Positions 35,646-44,000 of a stretch of 64,000 bases of DNA are shown piece by piece (position 1 is the first letter of the stretch; the number at the start of each line of letters is the position of its first letter). The stretch is from the NCBI RefSeq assembly GCF_002000085.1, contig NZ_MUZU01000005.1, forward strand, positions 248,001-312,000, given 5' to 3'. The notes below the pieces were generated by a model that saw only the letters and a list, made by a program, of their open reading frames with translations, did not search any database and had not been told where the DNA came from. The DNA comes from Pseudocolwellia agarivorans. GTDB taxonomy: Bacteria > Pseudomonadota > Gammaproteobacteria > Enterobacterales > Alteromonadaceae. The position numbers were made by a program, and so were the translations under genes.

Positions 35646-37196
35646 TTAAGTATCTTCAGAAGTCGTATCATCATTATTTTTAACTAATTGTCGATAAGCG
35701 TTGTTGAGCTTATTGGTGATCATTTCTTGTGGGCAAGGTTTCGACATATAATCGTTAAAACCAGCCGATATACATTTTTCAGCGGCATCATCTAACGCAT
35801 CAGCCGTTATTGCGATGATCCATACGGGATTTACATTTTCTTGCTTTGAAATAATAGAAGCAAGCTCGAATCCGTCTAATATTGGCATGTGGCAGTCTGA
35901 AATAATAATGTCGTACGCAAGGCTATTGTGCATTTTCAATGCTTGGTCGCCGTCTTGTGCAATATCAGGGTGTATATTTAAGCGCCCGAGTTGTGCAGTA
36001 AGTACTTTTAAATTAACAATATTATCTTCTGCTACTAATACACGTAAGTTTTTAAAACGATTGTCGTTAGGCGGGTTGATAACGCGCTTATTTTTACGTC
36101 GGTCTTCTGTGTCACTTTCTACGCCTGACTGAACAAGCGATAGGTTGAAGTAAAAATGGCTTCCAACCCCTTCCGTGGACTCTAATTCAATATGACTACC
36201 CATAGCTGTGGCTATTTCTTGACAAATACTGAGCCCTAATCCTGTACCGCCATATTTACGTGTAATAGCATCATCAGCTTGTTTAAAAGGGTTAAATAAA
36301 GAAGATTGATGACTAAGAGGGATACCAATACCGGTATCTTTAATTGAAATACGAATGGTATCGATAATGTCATTATCTACTGTATTTGATTCGATCAAAT
36401 CAATATTGAGTGTAACTTCACCTTTTTCAGTAAACTTAATCGCATTACTGACTAAATTATTGAGTACTTGTGATATACGTGTGGGATCGGTTAAATAGTT
36501 GTGAGTAATATCATCTGCTACGTTATAAGTAAGCTCCAGTTCATCAGGTATTAACTGTTTAAAGCTGTTAGTTATATTGCGACTTAATTGATGTAAGTTA
36601 ACGGGAACTGATTCTAAAGTTAACTTACCTGCATCCATTTTTGAGAAGTCGAGTACATCGTTTAATAACGTCAGTAAGTTACCTGCAGAACCTTTTAATG
36701 TACCGAGTAGTTCTTGTTGATGGTTATTAAGTTCTGTATAGGTTAACGCTTCCGCCATACCTAAAACGCCATTCATAGGTGTTCGTATTTCATGACTCAT
36801 TCTTGCCAAAAAGGTGAGTTTTTCTTGAGCCGACTCTTCAGCTAATTTACGTGCTTTTTCTGCAATTTTTAATTCATCAGCAATTTTTTGTCGTATCTGT
36901 TCTTTGCTCTGAATTTTTCGGTAATAGACGGCTAAAATAATAATAACGATGAAGCATAAAACACCAATGATATAACTAGCATTACGGTAAATTTCATTTA
37001 TTTGATCTTGAATTGTAATGTTTGAAGCTACGGGGTAATTGGTTTTTACTAATTGAGATTGTTGTATAGGAGTAGAGGTGTTTTCTTTAGCGTGTACGTA
37101 ATTAATATGGAATGTAGTTGTAATAAAAAAGACGAGTACAAAGAGCATGTAAACTCTTTGTATAGAGATATATCCTTTATTCCATTTGTTAACCAT
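35646..37196 (-). CDS. Hybrid sensor histidine kinase with receiver domain
   Basis: 516 residues. Two transmembrane segments (about 13-30 and 76-92) with a short periplasmic loop of about 45 residues, a coiled coil, HisKA box SHEIRTPMNGV (His135), HATPase_c with DTGIGIP and GTGLGLSI, then a C-terminal receiver with ISDCHMPILDG. No PAS or other sensor domain and no HPt domain, so an external phosphotransfer partner is needed. It is divergent from hutG, but nothing shows that it controls the hut genes. Confidence 0.88.
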   Translation of the reverse strand: MVNKWNKGYISIQRVYMLFVLVFFITTTFHINYVHAKENTSTPIQQSQLVKTNYPVASNITIQDQINEIYRNASYIIGVLCFIVIIILAVYYRKIQSKEQIRQKIADELKIAEKARKLAEESAQEKLTFLARMSHEIRTPMNGVLGMAEALTYTELNNHQQELLGTLKGSAGNLLTLLNDVLDFSKMDAGKLTLESVPVNLHQLSRNITNSFKQLIPDELELTYNVADDITHNYLTDPTRISQVLNNLVSNAIKFTEKGEVTLNIDLIESNTVDNDIIDTIRISIKDTGIGIPLSHQSSLFNPFKQADDAITRKYGGTGLGLSICQEIATAMGSHIELESTEGVGSHFYFNLSLVQSGVESDTEDRRKNKRVINPPNDNRFKNLRVLVAEDNIVNLKVLTAQLGRLNIHPDIAQDGDQALKMHNSLAYDIIISDCHMPILDGFELASIISKQENVNPVWIIAITADALDDAAEKCISAGFNDYMSKPCPQEMITNKLNNAYRQLVKNNDDTTSEDT

Positions 37197-37358
37197 ATTT
37201 AAACATCTCGTAGCAAAATTATTAATTATTTGTTTTTTAATGATAGTACACCATCAAATATTTATGTCTATGAATACACCATTAAATTCACTTAAATTAG
37301 CGCTTAATCTTTTTTCAAGTATGAAATTATTGCTTCACATAGCGAGCCAGTGATACAT

Positions 37359-37381
37359 TATAATACATCTTGTATATACAA
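37359..37381 (+). promoter_or_regulatory. hutGF promoter with HutC-type operator
   Basis: A perfect -10 hexamer TATAAT (37359-37364) is followed by the palindrome TTGTATATACAA (37370-37381), which would cover the transcription start. It matches the known HutC operator core TGTA-N2-TACA. This predicts repression of hutGF relieved by urocanate. A -35 box is only weakly recognisable. Confidence 0.7.
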
Positions 37382-37406
37382 TTGATTTGGCGATAAAGGT
37401 ATTTAA

Positions 37407-38222
37407 ATGAGCAGTTATTCTTTTCATCAAGGTAGTACACCTTTAATTATTAGCATGCCGCACATTGGTGTAAATATTCCTAATGATGTGTCGGCTCTTA
37501 TGACGCCACAAGCACTGAAACGTGTGGATACTGATTGGTACGTTGATAAGTTGTATAGTTTTGCACATGAATTTGGTGCAAATATTATAAAACCTAAAAT
37601 AAGCCGTTATGTTATTGATCTTAATAGAGGTATTGATGGCGTTAATTTATATCCGGGCGCTAACAGCACTGAGTTATGTCCAACGTCTACTTTTGACCTA
37701 TCTCCTATTTATCTACATGGAAAATCACCTTCAGCAGAAGAGATAAAAAGACGGATTAATGAGTATTGGTTGCCGTACCATAATGAAATAAAACAAGCAT
37801 TAGCTCGTACAAAGGCTGAGTTTGGTTACGCTATTCTTTTAGATGCTCATTCTATATTGTCGGAAGTGCCTCGTTTTTTTGAGGGAAAATTGCCTGATTT
37901 TAATTGGGGGACTGCAAATGGACGCAGTTGTTCGCCTCTAATTTTAGATGCACTTAAAAATTTGAATTACGAGTCTTATTCGGTAGTGAGCAACGAGCGC
38001 TTTAAGGGAGGTTATATAACGCGTGAATATGGTGAACCTAAAAATAATATTCACGCGATTCAGTTGGAGTTATCTCAACGTACATACATGAATGAAGGCG
38101 AATTGATATTTAGTGAAGACTTAGCTGAGCAGGTAATTCCATATTTGAAGAATATTGTTAGAGAACTTATCCAATTTAATCCGATAGTAAACTCAACCAT
38201 TAGATCTGAAGGAATAAAATAA
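37407..38222 (+). CDS. hutG: N-formylglutamate deformylase HutG
   Basis: 271 residues of the N-formylglutamate amidohydrolase family. It hydrolyses N-formyl-L-glutamate to glutamate and formate, the last step of the five-step histidine degradation route. Visible features: SMPHIGVNIPNDV at the start, DWYVDKLY, and LDAHSI and ELSQRTYM with likely metal ligands. It ends 2 bp before hutF. The operator upstream suggests HutC control. Confidence 0.93.
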   Translation: MSSYSFHQGSTPLIISMPHIGVNIPNDVSALMTPQALKRVDTDWYVDKLYSFAHEFGANIIKPKISRYVIDLNRGIDGVNLYPGANSTELCPTSTFDLSPIYLHGKSPSAEEIKRRINEYWLPYHNEIKQALARTKAEFGYAILLDAHSILSEVPRFFEGKLPDFNWGTANGRSCSPLILDALKNLNYESYSVVSNERFKGGYITREYGEPKNNIHAIQLELSQRTYMNEGELIFSEDLAEQVIPYLKNIVRELIQFNPIVNSTIRSEGIK

Positions 38223-38224
38223 GA

Positions 38225-39583
38225 ATGTACATTTATGCTGAAAAAATATTGTTGGAGAGTGGCTGGGCGAAGCAACAAACATTGCATATTGAAAAAGGTA
38301 TTATCGTAGATATTATTGAGGGTTATTTCGAAGGTGCTGAATCGGTAGGTGTGGTGATTCCTGGAATGATAAATTGTCATTCCCATGCATTTCAACGAGC
38401 TTTTGCAGGCTTTAGTGAAATAAAGCGAACGGGAGATGACAGCTTTTGGTCATGGCGAGAAGTTATGTATCGCTTTTTAGATAAGCTCGGTATTGAGGAT
38501 GTAGGTATTATTGCACGTCAGCTTTATATTGAAATGCTCAAAGCAGGTTATACACGTGTGGCTGAATTTCATTATCTTCATTTTGATAAAAATCTAAATT
38601 CGGCAGCAACAATGGCTAAAACAATATTTGAATCGGCACAGCAAGCAGGTATAGGTTTAACTTTTTTACCTGTGTTGTATCAATACAGTGGTTTTGGTCA
38701 AAAAGCTCCTTTATCTAATCAAGAGCGTTTTATTCATTCAGTTGATGAATTTAATCAACTCGTTACACAATGTTTTGAATATACTGAAATTTATAAAAAT
38801 ACTAATGTAGGTATAGCTCCACATTCACTTAGAGCGGTAGATAAAGCATCATTACTGAGTGCTGTAGAGCATGTCAGGTGTTTAGATAAACGTGCTCCTA
38901 TCCATATTCATATTGCGGAACAACAAAAAGAGGTTGATGATTGTATTTCGTTTTATAAGAAACGTCCGGTGCAATGGTTAATAGACAATGTGATGTTAGA
39001 TGAACATTGGTGTTTAGTACATGCGACTCATATTAATGAAGTTGAGCGAAAAGCGATTATTAATAAAAAAGCGGTTGTGGGGATTTGTCCTACCACTGAA
39101 GCTAATTTAGGCGATGGTGTTTTTCCTACGCTTGAGTTTGTCGCAGAAGGCGGTTGTTTTGCTATTGGATCTGACAGTCATATTTCGGTTAACCCTACAG
39201 AAGAATTACGCTGGTTAGAATATGCACAGCGTCTTGTTAAGCAAAAAAGAGCCTTGCTAGCCTCTACACAACAGCCGTCGATTGGCTATTTTTTATGGAC
39301 ACAAGCATTAGCGGGTGGAGAATCTGTTACCAAGCCTAATTTAGGCGTTTTAGCTATAGGTAAACAAGCTGATATGTTGGTACTAAATAGCGAGCTATTA
39401 GCTACCTTTGCTTCAGATGACGAGTTTATTTTAGATAGTTTGGTTTTTGCTAGTCAAGGCAACATGATTAAAGATGTGATGGTTAATGGCGCTTGGGTTA
39501 TTAAAAACGGTCACCATAAGTTTGAGAAACAAAGTCGACAAGAGTTTTCGACTTTGCTTTCATTCTATAAAAACGTCACTTAA
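38225..39583 (+). CDS. hutF: Formimidoylglutamate deiminase HutF
   Basis: 452 residues, amidohydrolase superfamily. The metal site GMINCHSHAFQRA, the later HIHIAEQ and the SDSHIS segment are typical of HutF, which deaminates N-formimidoyl-L-glutamate to N-formylglutamate and ammonia. With HutG it forms the lower branch of histidine catabolism. hutH, hutU and hutI are not in this window and must be elsewhere. Confidence 0.94.
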   Translation: MYIYAEKILLESGWAKQQTLHIEKGIIVDIIEGYFEGAESVGVVIPGMINCHSHAFQRAFAGFSEIKRTGDDSFWSWREVMYRFLDKLGIEDVGIIARQLYIEMLKAGYTRVAEFHYLHFDKNLNSAATMAKTIFESAQQAGIGLTFLPVLYQYSGFGQKAPLSNQERFIHSVDEFNQLVTQCFEYTEIYKNTNVGIAPHSLRAVDKASLLSAVEHVRCLDKRAPIHIHIAEQQKEVDDCISFYKKRPVQWLIDNVMLDEHWCLVHATHINEVERKAIINKKAVVGICPTTEANLGDGVFPTLEFVAEGGCFAIGSDSHISVNPTEELRWLEYAQRLVKQKRALLASTQQPSIGYFLWTQALAGGESVTKPNLGVLAIGKQADMLVLNSELLATFASDDEFILDSLVFASQGNMIKDVMVNGAWVIKNGHHKFEKQSRQEFSTLLSFYKNVT

Positions 39584-39589
39584 CCGTTT

Positions 39590-39946
39590 TTAAAAGTACT
39601 TGTGGTATTTACTGATGGTTTTACACACAGTTTTTTGGTTGGCTGCCTGAAAATTATAATCAGGTTTGTAAGCCTCGCAAGATGCCTTGTAAAACTCAAT
39701 AATACTATCTCTATTAGCGGTTACTTGTGTCGCATATTCGATTTCTTCAGGTGAAAAACGATTAAAAGATAGCTCTAAATCGCTAAATACTTTCTTAGCA
39801 TTTAACCTTACTTTAGTGTCAGTCGCATTATTAAAACTCGTTAACATGGACTCTTTTTGTTCGTTATACCATTGTGTTAATTCGGGTTGCGGATAAAAAT
39901 GCAAAAATACTGCAGCTGAGACGATCAATATCAATAATTTTTTCAT
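39590..39946 (-). CDS. Small exported protein of unknown function
   Basis: 118 residues with a signal peptide (about 1-17; KKLLILIVSAAVFLHF) and two cysteines (ASCEAY and TVCKTI) that could form a disulphide. Mostly helical. No family recognised. Convergent with hutF (6 bp apart) and divergent from ccoG. Confidence 0.6.
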   Translation of the reverse strand: MKKLLILIVSAAVFLHFYPQPELTQWYNEQKESMLTSFNNATDTKVRLNAKKVFSDLELSFNRFSPEEIEYATQVTANRDSIIEFYKASCEAYKPDYNFQAANQKTVCKTISKYHKYF

Positions 39947-40069
39947 ATCTTGTCGTATAATGGGGCCGTGTTTATAGGATAATCAATTTTTCAACAACAA
40001 TATATTATATTTGTTGCTTTCCTATTTAATTTTTTTAATTAAACAGCTTTGTTGAGTAAGGGTTTTTTT

Positions 40070-41503
40070 GTGAGTGAGCAAGAGTTAAAAAATAAAAAAT
40101 TAGTTCAAATTCCTGTAAAAAATATCAAGATACACAAGCCTAAAGGTGTTGAAACATATCAGCCAAGTGACCAGATATATGTACGAAAAGTCTCTGGTTT
40201 TTTTCAAAAATTACGACAGCGCATGAATTTAGTCTATTTTGCTTTTTTTGCGTGCTTACCCTGGTTGCAATATAACGGGCATCAAGCTGTATTATTTGAT
40301 CTTGAATTACAGCGCTTTACATTATGGGGTCTAACTTTATGGCCACAAGATCTTACGTTATTAGCTTGGTTATTTATTCTCGGTGCATTTCTATTATTTT
40401 TTGTTACTGCCTTTTTAGGTAGGGTTTGGTGTGGCTATATGTGCCCACAAACGGTATGGACCTTTATTTTTATCTGGTTTGAAGAAAAAATAGAGGGGAG
40501 TGCAAATCAGCGTAAAAAACTTGATAGCCAACCCATGAGTTTTAACAAATTTTGGCGGAAATCCTTAAAACATACGGCTTGGGTGTTGTTCTCTTTATTT
40601 ACGGCTATGACATTTGTGGGATATTTTGCACCAATGCGAGAGGTTGTGATTGATGTATTTACACTCAATACTTCACTTACACTCGCCGGTATTATTATCT
40701 TTTTCACTTTTGCCACATACGGAAATGCGGGCTGGATGCGTGAAACCATGTGTTTACATATGTGTCCTTATGCGCGCTTCCAGTCAGCAATGTTTGATAA
40801 AGATACCTTGACGGTATCTTATGATGCTAAACGTGGGGAAAATCGAGGCCCTAGAGGGAGAAAACAAGATCCTAAAGAGTTAGGCTTAGGCGATTGTATA
40901 GACTGTAACTTATGTGTGCAGGTATGCCCTACGGGTATCGATATTCGCAATGGTTTACAGTATGAGTGTATAAATTGTGGTGCTTGTGTTGATGCCTGTG
41001 ATGGCGTAATGGATAACATGAAGTATGAAAGAGGACTTATTAGGTACGCAACCGAACATGAGTTACAAGGCAAGAAAGTACACTTTGTTCGTGGAAAACT
41101 CATTGGTTACGCCAGTGTATTATTGATTATGTCAAGTTTATTGGTTTTAGAAATAGTGAATCGTTCTCCCGTATCTTTAGATATTATTAGAGATAGAAAC
41201 GAATTATCGAAAGAAAACTTTAATGGCGATATTGAAAACGTATATACCTTAAAGATTTTAAATAAATCGCAAACCAACAATACGTATAAGTTGTCAGTTA
41301 AGGGAATCGAAAATACTAAATGGCACGGTGATCAAATTGTTAAAGTTGCTGGCGCGGGTGTATATACATTACCTATTAGTATTTCTGTAGACCCATATGA
41401 ATTGAAGTCATACATGAATGACATAACGTTTGTTATTGAGCAAATAGATCCTGAAAGTGACGTTAAACTTGAACATGAAAGCCGATTTTTTAATAAACGC
41501 TAG
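40070..41503 (+). CDS. ccoG: Cytochrome c oxidase accessory protein CcoG (RdxA/FixG)
   Basis: 477 residues from the GTG at 40070, chosen because TAAGGG lies 7 nt upstream; a TTG at 40049 would add seven residues. Several transmembrane helices, the motif WCGYMCPQTVW, and a two-cluster ferredoxin block CIDCNLCVQVCPTGID / CINCGACVDACDGVMD, followed by a C-terminal immunoglobulin-like domain. CcoG reduces copper for assembly of cbb3-type cytochrome oxidase. The cco structural genes are not nearby. Confidence 0.93.
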   Translation: MSEQELKNKKLVQIPVKNIKIHKPKGVETYQPSDQIYVRKVSGFFQKLRQRMNLVYFAFFACLPWLQYNGHQAVLFDLELQRFTLWGLTLWPQDLTLLAWLFILGAFLLFFVTAFLGRVWCGYMCPQTVWTFIFIWFEEKIEGSANQRKKLDSQPMSFNKFWRKSLKHTAWVLFSLFTAMTFVGYFAPMREVVIDVFTLNTSLTLAGIIIFFTFATYGNAGWMRETMCLHMCPYARFQSAMFDKDTLTVSYDAKRGENRGPRGRKQDPKELGLGDCIDCNLCVQVCPTGIDIRNGLQYECINCGACVDACDGVMDNMKYERGLIRYATEHELQGKKVHFVRGKLIGYASVLLIMSSLLVLEIVNRSPVSLDIIRDRNELSKENFNGDIENVYTLKILNKSQTNNTYKLSVKGIENTKWHGDQIVKVAGAGVYTLPISISVDPYELKSYMNDITFVIEQIDPESDVKLEHESRFFNKR

Positions 41504-41572
41504 AGCTAGTATGTTACAGCACTAACGTTTATTATTGCGTTAACTTACGCTAAGTCGTTTTATAGAGAAAAA

Positions 41573-42550
41573 ATGTCAGTATTTGATTTTACCTCGCTTT
41601 CCCCTGACTTAATTTTAGACGGGTTGGAAAGCGTTGGCTTTAAGGTAGACAGTGGGTTATTAGCTTTAAATAGTTATGAAAATCGTGTTTATCAATTTCA
41701 TGACGAAAACCTTATTAAGTATGTAACTAAGTTTTATCGGCCTGAGCGTTGGACTGAAAATCAAATAAGAGAAGAGTTAAATTTTGCTTTAGAGCTTGAT
41801 GAACAAGAGTTGCCATTAGTTCCTCCCTTATCTGTTAATGGTGAAACATTATTTAACTATCAAGGCTATTATTTTACGGTATCTCCTTGTAGAGGTGGGC
41901 GAACCTTTGAAGTAGATAATTTAGATCAACTTGAATGGATGGGGCGTTTTATTGCTCGTATTCATGGGGTATCTTCTATAAAAAACTTTGAATTACGACC
42001 TGCATTAAGTGTTGACGATATGCTTTTTGATGCAAGTAACATTATTCAAGCTTCGGGGTTTGTACCCAAGTCATTAAATCTTCCCTTTTTTACTATTTTA
42101 GAACAGGTAAATGAAATAGCTGCCGCTCAATACAAACCTAAAAAACAAATTAGGTTACATGGTGATTGCCATGCTGGAAATATATTTTGGACGGATAAAG
42201 GTCCTCATTTTGTTGATTTAGATGACTGTAAAACAGGGCCAGCTATTCAAGACTTATGGATGATGCTTTCAGGTGATCGTAATGAACAACTGTTACAACT
42301 CGATACACTTTTAGCTGGGTATGAGGAGTTCTTTACATTTGATACAAGTGAGCTTGTTTTGATAGAATCATTACGAACTATGCGAGTGGTTAATTATATG
42401 GCATGGTTGTGTAAACGATGGAAAGACCCTGCATTCCCTCGAAATTTTCCATGGTTTGACAGTGAAAAGTACTGGGAACAACAAATTTTAATGCTTAAAG
42501 AGCAAATGTCGGCTTTGCAGCAACCGCCTTTAAGTTTAACTCCAATGTAG
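41573..42550 (+). CDS. srkA: Stress response kinase SrkA (YihE/RdoA)
   Basis: 325 residues, aminoglycoside phosphotransferase-like kinase fold. Catalytic loop RLHGDCHAGNIFW and metal-binding FVDLDDCKTGP are intact. SrkA is a Ser/Thr kinase that counters MazEF-linked and oxidative-stress death in E. coli. The gene pair srkA-dsbA is conserved from E. coli; the gap here is 36 bp. Confidence 0.93.
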   Translation: MSVFDFTSLSPDLILDGLESVGFKVDSGLLALNSYENRVYQFHDENLIKYVTKFYRPERWTENQIREELNFALELDEQELPLVPPLSVNGETLFNYQGYYFTVSPCRGGRTFEVDNLDQLEWMGRFIARIHGVSSIKNFELRPALSVDDMLFDASNIIQASGFVPKSLNLPFFTILEQVNEIAAAQYKPKKQIRLHGDCHAGNIFWTDKGPHFVDLDDCKTGPAIQDLWMMLSGDRNEQLLQLDTLLAGYEEFFTFDTSELVLIESLRTMRVVNYMAWLCKRWKDPAFPRNFPWFDSEKYWEQQILMLKEQMSALQQPPLSLTPM

Positions 42551-42586
42551 CCAATATTGGCAAAACACATTTATTAGGATGTAATA

Positions 42587-43237
42587 ATGAAGAAGATTTT
42601 AAGTTTAATTGTAATGTTATGTATGCCATTGATGGCTTGCTCGACAGATTATAAAGCAGGTGAACATTACACTGTTGTTGACGATAGCGTTTCTAAAAAA
42701 TCAGAAGTGCGTGAATATTTTTCATTTTATTGTCCTCATTGTTTTAAGTTTGAACCGATTATGATGAAGGTTAAAAAAGGGCTTCCTGAAGGTACTAAAT
42801 TTGAAATGAATCACGTAGATTTTTTACGTGCAGCTTCTCCTAAAGTACAAGCTTTATTAAGCAAAGCTGTAGTTGTAGCTCAACAAATGGATATGGAAGC
42901 TAAACTAGTAGGTGCTATTTTTAATTATCTTCAAGTTCAACGTGCAGTTATTACTTCTGAAAAGGATATTCGTAACGTGTTTGTTTTAAACGGTGCTGAT
43001 GGAGAAAAATTTGATAAGCTAATGTCTAGTTTTTCAGTAAACAGTAAAGCTAAATTGATGAAAAAGAATCAAGATTATTTCTCATCAAAAAAAGGACCTG
43101 ATGGTAAGCCATACTTAAACTCTGTTCCCACAGTTATTGTTAATGGTAAATATAAAGTGAATCCGTCAGCACTTGATAGAAATAATTTTGAAGAAGATTA
43201 TAAGAAAATTGTAAATTACTTACTGACTTTAAAGTAA
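42587..43237 (+). CDS. dsbA: Thiol:disulphide interchange protein DsbA
   Basis: 216 residues with a signal peptide ending near MACST and the active site FYCPHCFKFE (CPHC) and cis-Pro loop SVPTVIVNGKY. It introduces disulphide bonds in periplasmic proteins. The CPHC motif is the strongly oxidising E. coli type. The signal peptide ends ...LMACS, which could be read as a lipobox, but DsbA is normally soluble; lipidation is possible but unproven. Confidence 0.95.
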   Translation: MKKILSLIVMLCMPLMACSTDYKAGEHYTVVDDSVSKKSEVREYFSFYCPHCFKFEPIMMKVKKGLPEGTKFEMNHVDFLRAASPKVQALLSKAVVVAQQMDMEAKLVGAIFNYLQVQRAVITSEKDIRNVFVLNGADGEKFDKLMSSFSVNSKAKLMKKNQDYFSSKKGPDGKPYLNSVPTVIVNGKYKVNPSALDRNNFEEDYKKIVNYLLTLK

Positions 43238-43260
43238 TGTAAGTTTTATATATTTTAGAG

Positions 43261-43288
43261 AAAAGAGCACGAGTTGCTCTTTTTTTAT
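43261..43288 (+). terminator. Terminator of srkA-dsbA
   Basis: Stem AAGAGCA/TGCTCTT with a 5-nt loop followed by TTTTTT, about 25 bp downstream of the dsbA stop: a classic intrinsic terminator. Confidence 0.9.
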
Positions 43289-43331
43289 GCCTTTAATCTT
43301 TAAATATTAGCGAAGTGCTGAATTTATTAAT

Positions 43332-43943
43332 TTAATTGGTATTATTACTTTTATGTAATCGCCATCCCAATAAACTAGCAATAATAAAGAGAATAACCGC
43401 CGCAATAATATGGGTAGATTCTGCTAGTTTTACCCCTGAACCGGCTAATGAAAAGATCATCATTTGCGGAATAAAACCTACAAAGCTCCCGAGAATATAA
43501 GGGGATAGTGGTACGTTTGCTATGCCCGCTAAAATATTAGTCAAAAAATTAGAGCCTACAGGAAGTAGTCTTATAATAAGTGTTTTTGAAAAGGTCTTAA
43601 CAGATAGAAAGTTATTAAGCTGAACTAATTGTTTTTTATATTTTATTGCAATGTAACTGTGTTGAAATAATGAGGCTAATTTATACGTAATATATGCGGC
43701 AAGCGTAACAGTAAACGTCGCGTAAGTTACACCTAAAGCTACACCAAAGAAGTAGCCACAGGTAAAGGCGATAACTTGTCGCGGCACTCCAATACAAGAA
43801 AGGCCTGAAAGCAGAGTAAGTAAGAGTAGTGTGCTGTAAACATTAGTGGGTGTAAACGACAGTAAATATGTCTGAAACGATTCTTGAGTAAACAGGGTAA
43901 TCGACAAGAGTGCATATAAGGCAACAAGGATACTTATGGCCAT
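43332..43943 (-). CDS. VTT-domain (DedA/TVP38) membrane protein
   Basis: 203 residues with five or six hydrophobic segments. The loop GIPRQVIAFTCGYFFGVALG-type region (residues 50-70) and LLPVGSNFLTNILAG near 125 are characteristic of SNARE-associated/VTT-domain proteins (TVP38/TMEM64 branch). In other bacteria relatives act in lipid scrambling and membrane energetics. Single gene, convergent with dsbA. Confidence 0.85.
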   Translation of the reverse strand: MAISILVALYALLSITLFTQESFQTYLLSFTPTNVYSTLLLLTLLSGLSCIGVPRQVIAFTCGYFFGVALGVTYATFTVTLAAYITYKLASLFQHSYIAIKYKKQLVQLNNFLSVKTFSKTLIIRLLPVGSNFLTNILAGIANVPLSPYILGSFVGFIPQMMIFSLAGSGVKLAESTHIIAAVILFIIASLLGWRLHKSNNTN

Positions 43944-44000
43944 TAACCATAAGATATTTTTGTTTAAAAAAAAGTGTTTGATTGTTATCTACTTAATTTT

